DNA of 49,942 nt from Pontimonas sp. (GTDB lineage: Bacteria; Actinomycetota; Actinomycetes; Actinomycetales; Microbacteriaceae), in NCBI GenBank assembly GCA_017852615.1, contig JAFMKX010000003.1, positions 1-49,942 on the forward strand. Direction: 5' to 3'. The position numbers and the translations under genes were made by a program. Below the pieces are notes generated by a model. The model saw only the letters and a program-made list of their open reading frames with translations, ran no database searches and was not told the DNA's origin. Positions 35,796 to 43,974 of the stretch are shown piece by piece; within the stretch, counting starts at the first letter, position 1; each line of letters opens with the position of its first letter.

Positions 35796-36269
35796 ATGGC
35801 AGACTCAAAGAAGGCCCGCCGCCACAGCTTGGATGATGTGTCCAAAAAAATTATCCGGCTCCTCCAGCGCGATGGTCGGATGTCCTATGCCGAAATCGGC
35901 AAAAGGGTGGGACTGAGCGAAGCCGCCGTGCGTCAACGAGTGGGAAAGCTCACTGATGCCGGAATTATGCAGATCGTGGCGGTCACGGATCCCAGCCAAC
36001 TGGGTTTCCATCGCCAGGCCATGATCGGCATCCGAGTGCAGGGAGACGCACGAGACATTGCCGCTGCTTTGAAAGAAATCGAACAGGTGGACTATCTCGT
36101 ATTGACCACCGGGCGCTTTGACATTCTCGCCGAGATTGTCTGTGCCGATGATGCCGAACTACGAGAAATCTTGCATGGCTCTATTCGAACCATACAGGGC
36201 GTCATAGACACGGAAACCTTTACCTACCTATCCATAGAAAAAGAACACTACGACTGGGGAACACGATGA
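35796..36269 (+). CDS. Lrp/AsnC-family transcriptional regulator
   Basis: 157 residues: helix-turn-helix (about 14-60, SKKIIRLLQRDGRMSYAEIG...GLSEAAVRQRVGKL) and a C-terminal RAM ligand-binding domain (about 70-150, TTGRFDILAEIVC). It overlaps the aminotransferase start by four bases and faces patD, so it probably senses an amino acid or polyamine metabolite and controls both directions. Comparable regulators are found beside putrescine catabolic genes in other Actinobacteria. No strong RBS precedes the ATG. Confidence 0.9.
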   Translation: MADSKKARRHSLDDVSKKIIRLLQRDGRMSYAEIGKRVGLSEAAVRQRVGKLTDAGIMQIVAVTDPSQLGFHRQAMIGIRVQGDARDIAAALKEIEQVDYLVLTTGRFDILAEIVCADDAELREILHGSIRTIQGVIDTETFTYLSIEKEHYDWGTR

Positions 36270-37717
36270 CCATTATTGAGAAACTACAGAAAACCCTCAC
36301 ACCCTCCAAGGCAACCAAGAAGGCCCCTCGCGCGAAAACCAAGCGCGCTGAAACCTTGCAGGACAAGGCTCGGGATCACTTGTGGATGCACTTCACTAGG
36401 CAGGGCCCCCTTTCTGATGGCGCCGATGTTCCGATCATCGTCAAGGGAAATGGCCACCACATCTGGGATGACCAGGGCAAGCGATACTTCGATGGTCTCT
36501 CTGGACTTTTTGTGGTCAACGCGGGCCATGGACGAAGCCGTCTCGCCGAAGTAGCGGCTCGCCAAGCTGAAGAGCTCGCGTTCTTCCCGCTGTGGTCCTA
36601 TGCCCACCCGGCAGCCATTGAGCTCGCTGACAAACTTGCCGATTACGCCCCCGGGGATCTCAACAAGGTGTTCTTCACCACCGGTGGTGGCGAAGCGGTA
36701 GAAAGCGCCTTCAAGCTGGCCAAACAGTACTGGAAGCTTCAGGGCAAGCCAATGAAACACAAAGTTATTTCCCGAAGCGTCGCCTACCACGGCACACCCC
36801 AGGGGGCCCTTGCCATCACGGGAATCCCCTCGATGAAGCAAATGTATGAACCCCTCACTCCTGGTGGGTTCCGGGTGCCCAACACCAACTACTACCGGGC
36901 CGAGGAAATGGGCTTCGTCGGCGAGACCGAGGAAGAGTTTGGTCTCTGGGCCGCCAATCGCATTGAAGAGATGATCGAGTTTGAAGGTGCAGACACCATT
37001 GCGGCTGTCTTCCTCGAACCTGTCCAGAATTCTGGTGGTTGCTTCCCTCCCCCTCCCGGCTACTTCCAGAGGGTTCGTGAAATCTGCGACAAGCACGACG
37101 TCTTGCTTGTGAGCGACGAAGTCATCTGCGCCTTTGGTCGGATTGGCGAAATGTTTGCCTGCACAGCTTTTGATTACATCCCCGACATCATCACCTGCGC
37201 CAAGGGAATGACGAGTGGATATTCCCCCATTGGCGCCATGATCGCCAGCGACAAACTCTTTGAACCCTTCAAGAATGGGGACACCACCTTCTACCACGGC
37301 TATACCTTTGGTGGTCATCCCGTATCGGCGGCAGTGGCTCTGGAGAACATCAAGATCTTCGAAGAAGAGGGAATCAACGAACACGTGCGCAAGAACTCTC
37401 CGAAATTCCGGGCCGCCCTCGAAAAGCTGCTGGATATTCCCATCGTCGGTGACGTGCGAGGTGCGGGGTACTTCTTTGGCATCGAGCTGGTCAAGAACAA
37501 GGAAACCAAGGAAACCTTTACCGAAGAAGAATCGGAAAAGCTCCTGCGTGGATTCCTCTCCAAGGCTCTCTTTGAAGCGGGACTCTACTGCCGCGCCGAT
37601 GACCGAGGTGACCCCGTCATCCAATTGGCACCGCCGTTGACGATTGGACCTGACGAGTTTGTCGAGATTGAAGCAATACTGCGTGATGTGTTGACGCGGG
37701 CTAGCAAACTTCTCTAA
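36266..37717 (+). CDS. Class III aminotransferase, putrescine-type
   Basis: 483 residues of the SpuC-like class III branch. FFTTGGGEAVESAFKLAK near 136, LLVSDEVICAFGRIG near 280 and Schiff-base Lys313 in CAKGMTSGYSPIG are intact. A basic N-terminal 30 residues (KATKKAPRAKTKRAE) precede the fold. Together with the aldehyde dehydrogenase it would turn putrescine into GABA. Translationally coupled to the Lrp regulator and followed four bases later by the FAD oxidase gene. Pyruvate- versus 2-oxoglutarate-dependence cannot be told from sequence. Confidence 0.9.
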   Translation: MTIIEKLQKTLTPSKATKKAPRAKTKRAETLQDKARDHLWMHFTRQGPLSDGADVPIIVKGNGHHIWDDQGKRYFDGLSGLFVVNAGHGRSRLAEVAARQAEELAFFPLWSYAHPAAIELADKLADYAPGDLNKVFFTTGGGEAVESAFKLAKQYWKLQGKPMKHKVISRSVAYHGTPQGALAITGIPSMKQMYEPLTPGGFRVPNTNYYRAEEMGFVGETEEEFGLWAANRIEEMIEFEGADTIAAVFLEPVQNSGGCFPPPPGYFQRVREICDKHDVLLVSDEVICAFGRIGEMFACTAFDYIPDIITCAKGMTSGYSPIGAMIASDKLFEPFKNGDTTFYHGYTFGGHPVSAAVALENIKIFEEEGINEHVRKNSPKFRAALEKLLDIPIVGDVRGAGYFFGIELVKNKETKETFTEEESEKLLRGFLSKALFEAGLYCRADDRGDPVIQLAPPLTIGPDEFVEIEAILRDVLTRASKLL

Positions 37718-37721
37718 CTCC

Positions 37722-39092
37722 GTGGGATCGTCTTCGTCGCTCTCGCTATGGCAGGACACGCTGGGAGATGTCCCCGCGTCAAGGGCGCCATTGAGCCCCG
37801 CTGATCTTCGTGAACACTATGACGTTGTCATCATGGGAGCCGGATATACCGGCTTATGGACTGCTGTAGCGCTGACGAAGAAACATCCGGATTTGAAACT
37901 CCTCGTTCTTGACAAAGAGCGCGTGGGATTCGGTGCTTCCGGGCGAAATGGCGGGTGGGTCTCCTCACTATTTCCCACAAGCCCCTCAGGGTTGATCCAG
38001 CGCCACGGTCTCGACCAAGCCCGGGCGATGCGCGTGGCGATGGTTGAGGCGGTCGACTCCCTGGGCGCGTGGGCTAAGGATCTCGGAATCCAGTGTGATT
38101 TTGTCCAGGGAGGAACCACCACTCTGGCCAGAAATCAGATTCAACTCCACCGAGCCCAAGAAGACCTCGCCGAGGCACAAGTCTTGGGCGTGGACAAGCT
38201 CTCCTGGAGAGCACCCGAAGAGACCCTGGCAGCCTCTGAGGTGGTGGGGGCGGTGTTCAACCCCGCGTGCGCTCGCATTCATCCCGGCAAACTGGTGCAG
38301 GGCCTCGCAAAAGTTCTCGATGATGCTGGCGTACGAATAGCCGAGGCCACTGCGGTCATCAGCTATTCACCTGGTCGAGTGGTCACCCAGAGGGGCGAGG
38401 TTACCTGTGATGTGGCCATTGATGCGATGGAGGGATACCGATCCCAACTTCGCCAGAATCGCCGCGACACGTTGCCCTTGTATTCACTCATGATTGCCAC
38501 AAATCCGTTGCCTGATTCCGTATGTGATGACATCGGATTGCACCACGGGGAGACATTTGCTGATTACCGCTCTCTGGTGATTTATGGCCAACGCACGGCG
38601 GATAATCGAATTGCCTTTGGCGGGCGCGGGGCGCCGTATCACCTGGGCAGTCGCATCAAAAACTCTTACGACCTGGTTCCGCGGGTTTTTCGCGCGTTGG
38701 AACACACGCTCAAGGATCTTTTCCCCCAGCTTGCCGATGCCACAATTTCCCACCGGTGGGGCGGGGTATTAGGAGTTCCCCGGGATTGGCACGCCAGTGT
38801 CACCTTTGATAGCGCAACAGGACTCGCTCGAGCAGGAGGATACGTGGGTGATGGTGTTGGCCTATCTCACCTAGCAGGACTCACCCTTGCCGATTTAATC
38901 ACGGACACACCCTCGGCTCGCACAACCTTGCCCATGGTCAACCACGTGTCCCCTCGATGGGAGCCCGAACCCTTGCGCTATCTCGGCGCCACGGCAGCCA
39001 TTACCGGGGTTCGACTCGCGGATTATGTGGAGTCACGAACGGGAAAGCCCTCGATAATTTCACGCCTGATCGCTCCCCTGACAGGGCACTAA
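37722..39092 (+). CDS. FAD-dependent amine oxidase of the PuuB/DAO type
   Basis: 456 residues. The dinucleotide motif DVVIMGAGYTGLWTAVALTKK is near residue 34, with the DAO-family GFGASGRNGGW near 67. The GSSSS start at GTG 37722 lies four bases after the aminotransferase stop. PuuB oxidises gamma-glutamylputrescine, but no PuuA ligase gene is in the window, so the substrate may be a different primary amine. It closes the plus-strand half of the polyamine module, 11 bp from the convergent atpI. Confidence 0.88.
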   Translation: MGSSSSLSLWQDTLGDVPASRAPLSPADLREHYDVVIMGAGYTGLWTAVALTKKHPDLKLLVLDKERVGFGASGRNGGWVSSLFPTSPSGLIQRHGLDQARAMRVAMVEAVDSLGAWAKDLGIQCDFVQGGTTTLARNQIQLHRAQEDLAEAQVLGVDKLSWRAPEETLAASEVVGAVFNPACARIHPGKLVQGLAKVLDDAGVRIAEATAVISYSPGRVVTQRGEVTCDVAIDAMEGYRSQLRQNRRDTLPLYSLMIATNPLPDSVCDDIGLHHGETFADYRSLVIYGQRTADNRIAFGGRGAPYHLGSRIKNSYDLVPRVFRALEHTLKDLFPQLADATISHRWGGVLGVPRDWHASVTFDSATGLARAGGYVGDGVGLSHLAGLTLADLITDTPSARTTLPMVNHVSPRWEPEPLRYLGATAAITGVRLADYVESRTGKPSIISRLIAPLTGH

Positions 39093-39103
39093 CACAGGGT
39101 GAG

Positions 39104-39541
39104 CTACTGAGGGTCTCCCGGTAGATCGATGTCGGAGACATAGGGCATCCGAGATTTGGCCACCACCACAAGATCGGTAATAAGTCCTGCTAATACCGAG
39201 GCCACAATCGTGACAAACAGAATGGTGGAATCCAGCCAGGTCTGATCCCCCAACCAAAATACGGCCGCCAGAAAGACCACAAACTTGACCAACCAGGTTC
39301 CCAGCACCGCCGAAAAGAATCCGGGCGAGAGAACATCACCCTTACCTAGCTTGAATCCCCACATGATGCTCACGGGAGTAAGCCCCAACAGGGCAAACCC
39401 CACCCCAGCTCCCACCAAGGCGCCCAGCATTCCTGCCAACTCCCCCAGAAGAGCACCAATAACGGCGGCCACCATGCCAATCAATGCCGTCACGATGGCT
39501 CCTGCTGAGAGCGCTCGACGAACAAGTTGGGATGCGTTCAT
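39104..39541 (-). CDS. ATP synthase I-like membrane protein
   Basis: 145 residues with four hydrophobic segments (about 12-33, 36-56, 75-96 and 106-127) in the AtpI pattern. Its order after wecA agrees with the atpI position of other Actinobacteria, where atpB would follow next; here the polyamine module intervenes. AtpI helps assemble the c-ring in the best known cases. Start overlaps the wecA stop by four bases (ATGA). Confidence 0.75.
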   Translation of the reverse strand: MNASQLVRRALSAGAIVTALIGMVAAVIGALLGELAGMLGALVGAGVGFALLGLTPVSIMWGFKLGKGDVLSPGFFSAVLGTWLVKFVVFLAAVFWLGDQTWLDSTILFVTIVASVLAGLITDLVVVAKSRMPYVSDIDLPGDPQ

Positions 39542-40659
39542 GGTGTTTCCTCCGATTCGAATGACAAGGGGTCATCAGCTACACGTTGGTCCGGCGACAG
39601 AGTAACGATGGTGGAACCTACTAACCCGATCGCAATAATTCCCAAGGCCCAATACCAGGCGACGAACAGGAACATGAGGGTGCCAATCGCCAACACCGCA
39701 GTCCAGGAATACAAAATCAGCACCGCTTGACGATGCGTGTGACCCATATCTAAGAGTCGATGGTGCAGGTGGGCACGATCGGCGTCAAAGGGTGACATAC
39801 CGCGTCGCAGACGGCGCACCACCGCGAGCCCAAAGTCCAAGAGCGGAACCACCAGCACCGCCAAAGGCAAAATAACCGGCAGGAAAGCAGGCAGGAGTTG
39901 GGTCGGGCTCACCGCACCCGGGTCAATTTGCCCGGTGACCGAAATGGCGCTCACCGACATAATCAACCCCACCAGAAGTGCGCCGGAATCTCCCATAAAC
40001 AATTTGGCGGGATTCCAATTCAAGGGGAGGAAGCCCACCAAAGAACCTGCCAGCAGGACCGTCAGAATGGTGGCCAAACTGAAGTAGGGAGTTCCTTGAT
40101 CGCTGTTAGTCAAGACGAAGGCATAGAGGAAAAACACGCCGTTGGAAATCAGAGCGACACCGGCGACGAGACCATCTAAGCCATCGATGAAATTGACCGC
40201 ATTCATCACCAACACGATGGCCAACACGGTGAGGATGAGGGACAACGTCGGGGAAAACAGAGTGAGACCACCAATCGGGAGCGACACAATCTGAACACCC
40301 TGCCACGCCACAACACCCGCAGCAATAATTTGACCAGAAAGCTTGGTGAGCCAATCCAGGTCAATGAGATCATCCACTACCCCGAGTGCCACCACAATAA
40401 AGGCAGCAATCAAGACCGCAGTGATGGGCCGTGGATTATCAAACACCGCAGCGAACTCTGGCAGCGTGCTAGCGATACCGGCACTGACGACCATCCCCAC
40501 GAACAGAGCAATTCCCCCTAAACGAGGGGTGGGCTCTTGATGCACGTCTCGCGGGCGAATTTCGCGATGCCATCCATAGCGAATACCTGCTCGCCACAAA
40601 CCAGCAGCGAGCAGAAAGCTCACCGAGGTGGCAATTAACGCAATCAACGCATACGCCAT
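39538..40659 (-). CDS. wecA: Undecaprenyl-phosphate GlcNAc-1-phosphate transferase
   Basis: 373 residues, about 11 membrane helices, of the MraY/WecA family. VVDDLIDLDWL near 95 (Mg2+ aspartates), NFIDGLDGL near 160, FMGDSGALL near 218 and the HIHH-like HLHHRLLD near 300 are seen. It starts sugar-lipid assembly for cell-wall polymers. I use the ATG at 40659, which overlaps the tsaC stop as TAATG; the longer frame to 40734 adds an unlikely Arg/Ser-rich stretch inside tsaC. Confidence 0.92.
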   Translation of the reverse strand: MAYALIALIATSVSFLLAAGLWRAGIRYGWHREIRPRDVHQEPTPRLGGIALFVGMVVSAGIASTLPEFAAVFDNPRPITAVLIAAFIVVALGVVDDLIDLDWLTKLSGQIIAAGVVAWQGVQIVSLPIGGLTLFSPTLSLILTVLAIVLVMNAVNFIDGLDGLVAGVALISNGVFFLYAFVLTNSDQGTPYFSLATILTVLLAGSLVGFLPLNWNPAKLFMGDSGALLVGLIMSVSAISVTGQIDPGAVSPTQLLPAFLPVILPLAVLVVPLLDFGLAVVRRLRRGMSPFDADRAHLHHRLLDMGHTHRQAVLILYSWTAVLAIGTLMFLFVAWYWALGIIAIGLVGSTIVTLSPDQRVADDPLSFESEETP

Positions 40660-41339
40660 TAGTTCTCCCACTCTCCCCGAGCGACCTGGCGCAGAGAATC
40701 CTCGGGAACGACTCCGTGGCGGATGACTCGCCACGGACCCCCAGAGTCCAGCGCACTCGCATCCACAATCGTAGATCCGGCGTTCCCTGGAGCATCCGGG
40801 TAGGAAGCTCCCACTGGGCCGCCATCAAAATACAGGGGCACCCGATCGCCAAAATGAGCCACCGCCTCGTCCACGTTCAGTGCCGGCAAAGCTCCCGTGA
40901 CATTGGCGCTAGAAACAGCCATGGGGCCGGTGCTCACCAACAGCTCACGAGCAACTGGATGATCCGGCATGCGCAGAGCCACCGTGCCCTGGGTGTCTCC
41001 TAGATCCCAGGTGAGCTCTGGCAAAGCACGAAAAACAATGGTTACCCCTCCGGGCCAAAACGCGTCCATCAGGGCTTGAGCTCCCGCGGGAATATTCGAA
41101 ACGAGACGCGGCACTTCTTCGGCGGACCCCACCAAAACCGGCGGTGGCATGTGTCGGCCTCGGCCTTTGAGCGCTAAAAGATCATTGACGGCCGTGGGAG
41201 AAAAAGCGTCGCATCCCACCCCGTAGACCGTATCGGTGGGAATCACAATGCTGTGACCCTCGGAGAGCAGCTCCCGAGCACGCTCAATACCCTCACGCAG
41301 GGATTCCGCGTTGCCAGTATCGACGATTTCGTAAGACAC
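40659..41339 (-). CDS. tsaC: L-threonylcarbamoyladenylate synthase
   Basis: 226 residues of the YrdC/TsaC fold making threonylcarbamoyl-AMP for the t6A37 modification of ANN-decoding tRNAs. PTDTVYGVGCDA at 34-45, the KGR motif (ALKGRGRHMPPP) and SSANVTG are all present, so this is the functional copy. The gene overlaps wecA by one base. A second, degenerate paralogue is encoded at 27904-28569. Confidence 0.94.
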   Translation of the reverse strand: MSYEIVDTGNAESLREGIERARELLSEGHSIVIPTDTVYGVGCDAFSPTAVNDLLALKGRGRHMPPPVLVGSAEEVPRLVSNIPAGAQALMDAFWPGGVTIVFRALPELTWDLGDTQGTVALRMPDHPVARELLVSTGPMAVSSANVTGALPALNVDEAVAHFGDRVPLYFDGGPVGASYPDAPGNAGSTIVDASALDSGGPWRVIRHGVVPEDSLRQVARGEWEN

Positions 41340-41395
41340 CCAATCAGTCTAGTTCGCAGATGTCGACGAGCCCTGGGGCCTAGTCTGGAGGCATC

Positions 41396-42013
41396 ATGCT
41401 TTTTATTTTTGATATGGACAACGTCTTATACGACTACCACTGGCGGGATCGGATGGCCTCACTCACGGAGGTAACCGGAATGGACTTCCACGAATTGCGC
41501 CGCAGATGGTGGCATGACGAAGGCGAGTGGCAAGCAGAAGCCGGAAACCCCGACACCGGAGATGAATACATCGCTCGGGTGAACGAAGCCTTTGGCTCTG
41601 CCATCACGAGGCAAGAGTGGGTCGAAATGCGAAAACAAGCCATGGTTTTTCGCCCCGAAGTCGCTGAAGCCGCTGCCTTTGCCAAGAAACACGGCGACCT
41701 CACGCTGCTGACCAACAACGGGATGCTCATTGGTGAACACCTTCAAGAAGTGGCCCCGCACCTCGTTCCGATCTTCGGAGACCACATGTTTGCCACTGCT
41801 CACTACGGGGCTCGGAAACCCGACCCGCTGGTGTTTGAAAGAGTCCTCGAGAGATACCAAGCCGATGGCGCCACTACCTTCTTCGTGGATGATCACCCCG
41901 ACAATCTTCGCGGTGCTCAAGAAGTGGGTATTACCACCCAGTGGTTCTCACCCCACGACACCGGTAAGACGGTTCGCTCGAGTATCGAAAGCTTCCTCGA
42001 ATCTCAGAAGTAG
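41396..42013 (+). CDS. HAD-superfamily hydrolase
   Basis: 205 residues, haloacid dehalogenase-like phosphatase, subfamily IA. Motif I is FDMDNVLYDYHW (nucleophile Asp6, general acid Asp8, with Asn in place of the usual Gly), motif II TLLTNNG, motif III ARKPDP and motif IV FFVDDHPDN. The substrate is not predictable. RBS GGAGG is 5-6 nt before the ATG, and a TAGTCT -10-like hexamer is just upstream. It stands alone on the plus strand between prmC and tsaC. Confidence 0.9.
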   Translation: MLFIFDMDNVLYDYHWRDRMASLTEVTGMDFHELRRRWWHDEGEWQAEAGNPDTGDEYIARVNEAFGSAITRQEWVEMRKQAMVFRPEVAEAAAFAKKHGDLTLLTNNGMLIGEHLQEVAPHLVPIFGDHMFATAHYGARKPDPLVFERVLERYQADGATTFFVDDHPDNLRGAQEVGITTQWFSPHDTGKTVRSSIESFLESQK

Positions 42014-42026
42014 GAACCGGCACGCT

Positions 42027-42890
42027 CTAAGGCAAAAATCCTTGGGTGAAGCGGTCTCGGCCCACGAGGTCTTGCTCGGTCGATATCGCCCGGAAACCAG
42101 CCTCGTGGAGCAACGCTTTCACTGATTCCCCCTGAAGGTTTGAGTGCTCGATCATGATGACCCCACCGGGTCGCAGAATGGATGGGGCAAAACCCAAGAT
42201 TTCTCGCACCACGTCTAAACCGTCTTCTCCTCCAAAAAGTGCCAGTGGAGGATCAAAATCTGCGACTTCAGGGTCATTGGGGACCAGGTCTTTGGGCACA
42301 TACGGTGGATTCGCCACCACCAGGTCAAAAGAATCGTCCAGGCTTTGCGCTCCGAAACTTCCTAAATCCTCCTTGACTAGGGTGTTCTCCGGAGCCAGGG
42401 CCTGGCTATTGATTTCGAGATAGCCAAACGCTTCAGGAGATACCTCCACAGCAGTGACCTGAGCATGGGGTACTTCTCGCGCAATCGCGATACCCAGAAC
42501 CCCCGAACCCGCACACAAATCCAGAACACGAAGACCGTGCTCTCCCACCGCCAGTGTTTGCGCCTGGTCGATAGCGCGCAAGGCCATGGACTCAGTTTCA
42601 GGTCGGGGAACAAATACCCCCGGTCCCACACTCACCTCAAAGCTCAGAAAAGGTGCGTTGCCTGTGAGGTGCTGGAGTGGCTCACGTTTCTCTCGTCTGA
42701 CAACCAGAGCTTCCAAAGCCTCCAGATGGTGAGCATCAAGCTCGCCACCACGATGCGCACGGGCCAGCACTTCACCTCGAGGAATGCCCAACACGTGCGA
42801 GGCTAAACGCTCGGCATCAACACTGGGTGAGGGAACACCGGCGGTGTTCAGGCGTTGAGAGATGTCACGTAAGACATCGAGCAATTCCAT
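42027..42890 (-). CDS. prmC: Release-factor glutamine N5-methyltransferase
   Basis: 287 residues. The catalytic NPPY motif (VVANPPYVPKDL) and SAM-binding LDLCAGSGVLGIAIA are clear. It methylates the Gln of GGQ in RF1/RF2; its target RF1 is the gene directly before it, whose stop overlaps this start by one base (TAATG). Confidence 0.95.
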   Translation of the reverse strand: MELLDVLRDISQRLNTAGVPSPSVDAERLASHVLGIPRGEVLARAHRGGELDAHHLEALEALVVRREKREPLQHLTGNAPFLSFEVSVGPGVFVPRPETESMALRAIDQAQTLAVGEHGLRVLDLCAGSGVLGIAIAREVPHAQVTAVEVSPEAFGYLEINSQALAPENTLVKEDLGSFGAQSLDDSFDLVVANPPYVPKDLVPNDPEVADFDPPLALFGGEDGLDVVREILGFAPSILRPGGVIMIEHSNLQGESVKALLHEAGFRAISTEQDLVGRDRFTQGFLP

Positions 42891-43966
42891 TAGGACTCGC
42901 CAAGTGCTTGTAAGCGCTCCGCTTCATCAGCTTCAATGCAGGATCGGATGACGGGCTCTAGGGCTCCGTTCATGACCTGGTCAAGGTTGTAGGACTTATA
43001 TCCGGTGCGGTGATCCGCAATCCGGTTTTCGGGAAAGTTATACGTTCTGATCCGCTCGGAGCGATCCATCCCGCGGATTTGGCTTTTTCGCGCGTCAGAT
43101 TGCGCAGCGGCGATTTCTTCTTGCTGCTTGGCCAGAATCCGCGCACGAAGAACTCTCATTCCGGCCTCGCGGTTTTGAATCTGGCTTTTCTCGTTTTGCA
43201 TCGACACGACAATGCCGGTGGGAAGGTGGGTGATGCGCACCGCGGAGTCCGTGGTGTTCACCGATTGGCCCCCGGGACCGCTGGATCGAAAAACATCGAT
43301 CTTGAGGTCGTTGGGGCTGATGTCTACTTCCTCGGGCTCATCCACTTCAGGAAACACCAAAACCCCGGTGGTCGAGGTGTGGATGCGTCCCTGGGATTCC
43401 GTCACCGGAACGCGCTGGACCCGGTGGACGCCACCCTCATATTTCAAACTCGCCCAGACTCCTTCTGCAGGATCCGTGGCAGAAGACTTGATCGCGACTT
43501 GGACGTTTTTAAAGCCGCCCATGTCACTTTCGGTTTTATCCAAAACCTCCGTCTTCCACCCCCGCGATTCCGCGTAATGGAGATACATGCGCAGGAGATC
43601 GGCGGCAAACAAGGCGCTTTCTTCGCCGCCCTCGCCCCCTTTGATGTCCATGATGACATCCCGACCATCGTCAGGGTCACGAGGAATCAGCAGTGATCGC
43701 AAGCTTTCGGTTGCCTCGACAAGAGCCTGCTCTAATCCTGGAACCTCTGCTGCCATCGATTCGTCTTCGCTGGCGAACTCTTTGGCCGCTGCTACGTCTT
43801 CGGTGAGACCCACCATCCGCTCGTGAGCGGCAATGATTTTGGAGAGCTCCGCAAATCGACGATTGAGTTTTTTAGAGAGACCTGCATCAGCGTGGACCGC
43901 GGGGTCGCCAAGCCTGACTTGAAGCTCGGCGTGCTCCGCGATCAACGCATCAACAGAATCAAACAT
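42890..43966 (-). CDS. prfA: Peptide chain release factor 1
   Basis: 358 residues; releases peptides at UAA and UAG. The GGQ loop is in [17 protein letters not shown], and the stop-codon-reading tripeptide is PVT in [14 protein letters not shown] (RF1 type, as opposed to SPF of RF2). Starts 8 bp after rho and is coupled to prmC. Confidence 0.97.
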   Translation of the reverse strand: MFDSVDALIAEHAELQVRLGDPAVHADAGLSKKLNRRFAELSKIIAAHERMVGLTEDVAAAKEFASEDESMAAEVPGLEQALVEATESLRSLLIPRDPDDGRDVIMDIKGGEGGEESALFAADLLRMYLHYAESRGWKTEVLDKTESDMGGFKNVQVAIKSSATDPAEGVWASLKYEGGVHRVQRVPVTESQGRIHTSTTGVLVFPEVDEPEEVDISPNDLKIDVFRSSGPGGQSVNTTDSAVRITHLPTGIVVSMQNEKSQIQNREAGMRVLRARILAKQQEEIAAAQSDARKSQIRGMDRSERIRTYNFPENRIADHRTGYKSYNLDQVMNGALEPVIRSCIEADEAERLQALGES

Positions 43967-43974
43967 GATCAGTC

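Noticed and set aside
36284-37759. A 491-codon open frame on the minus strand opposite the putrescine-type aminotransferase
   Set aside because: It mirrors the codon structure of the real gene, has no recognisable domain and no RBS, and would overlap a clear PLP enzyme completely.
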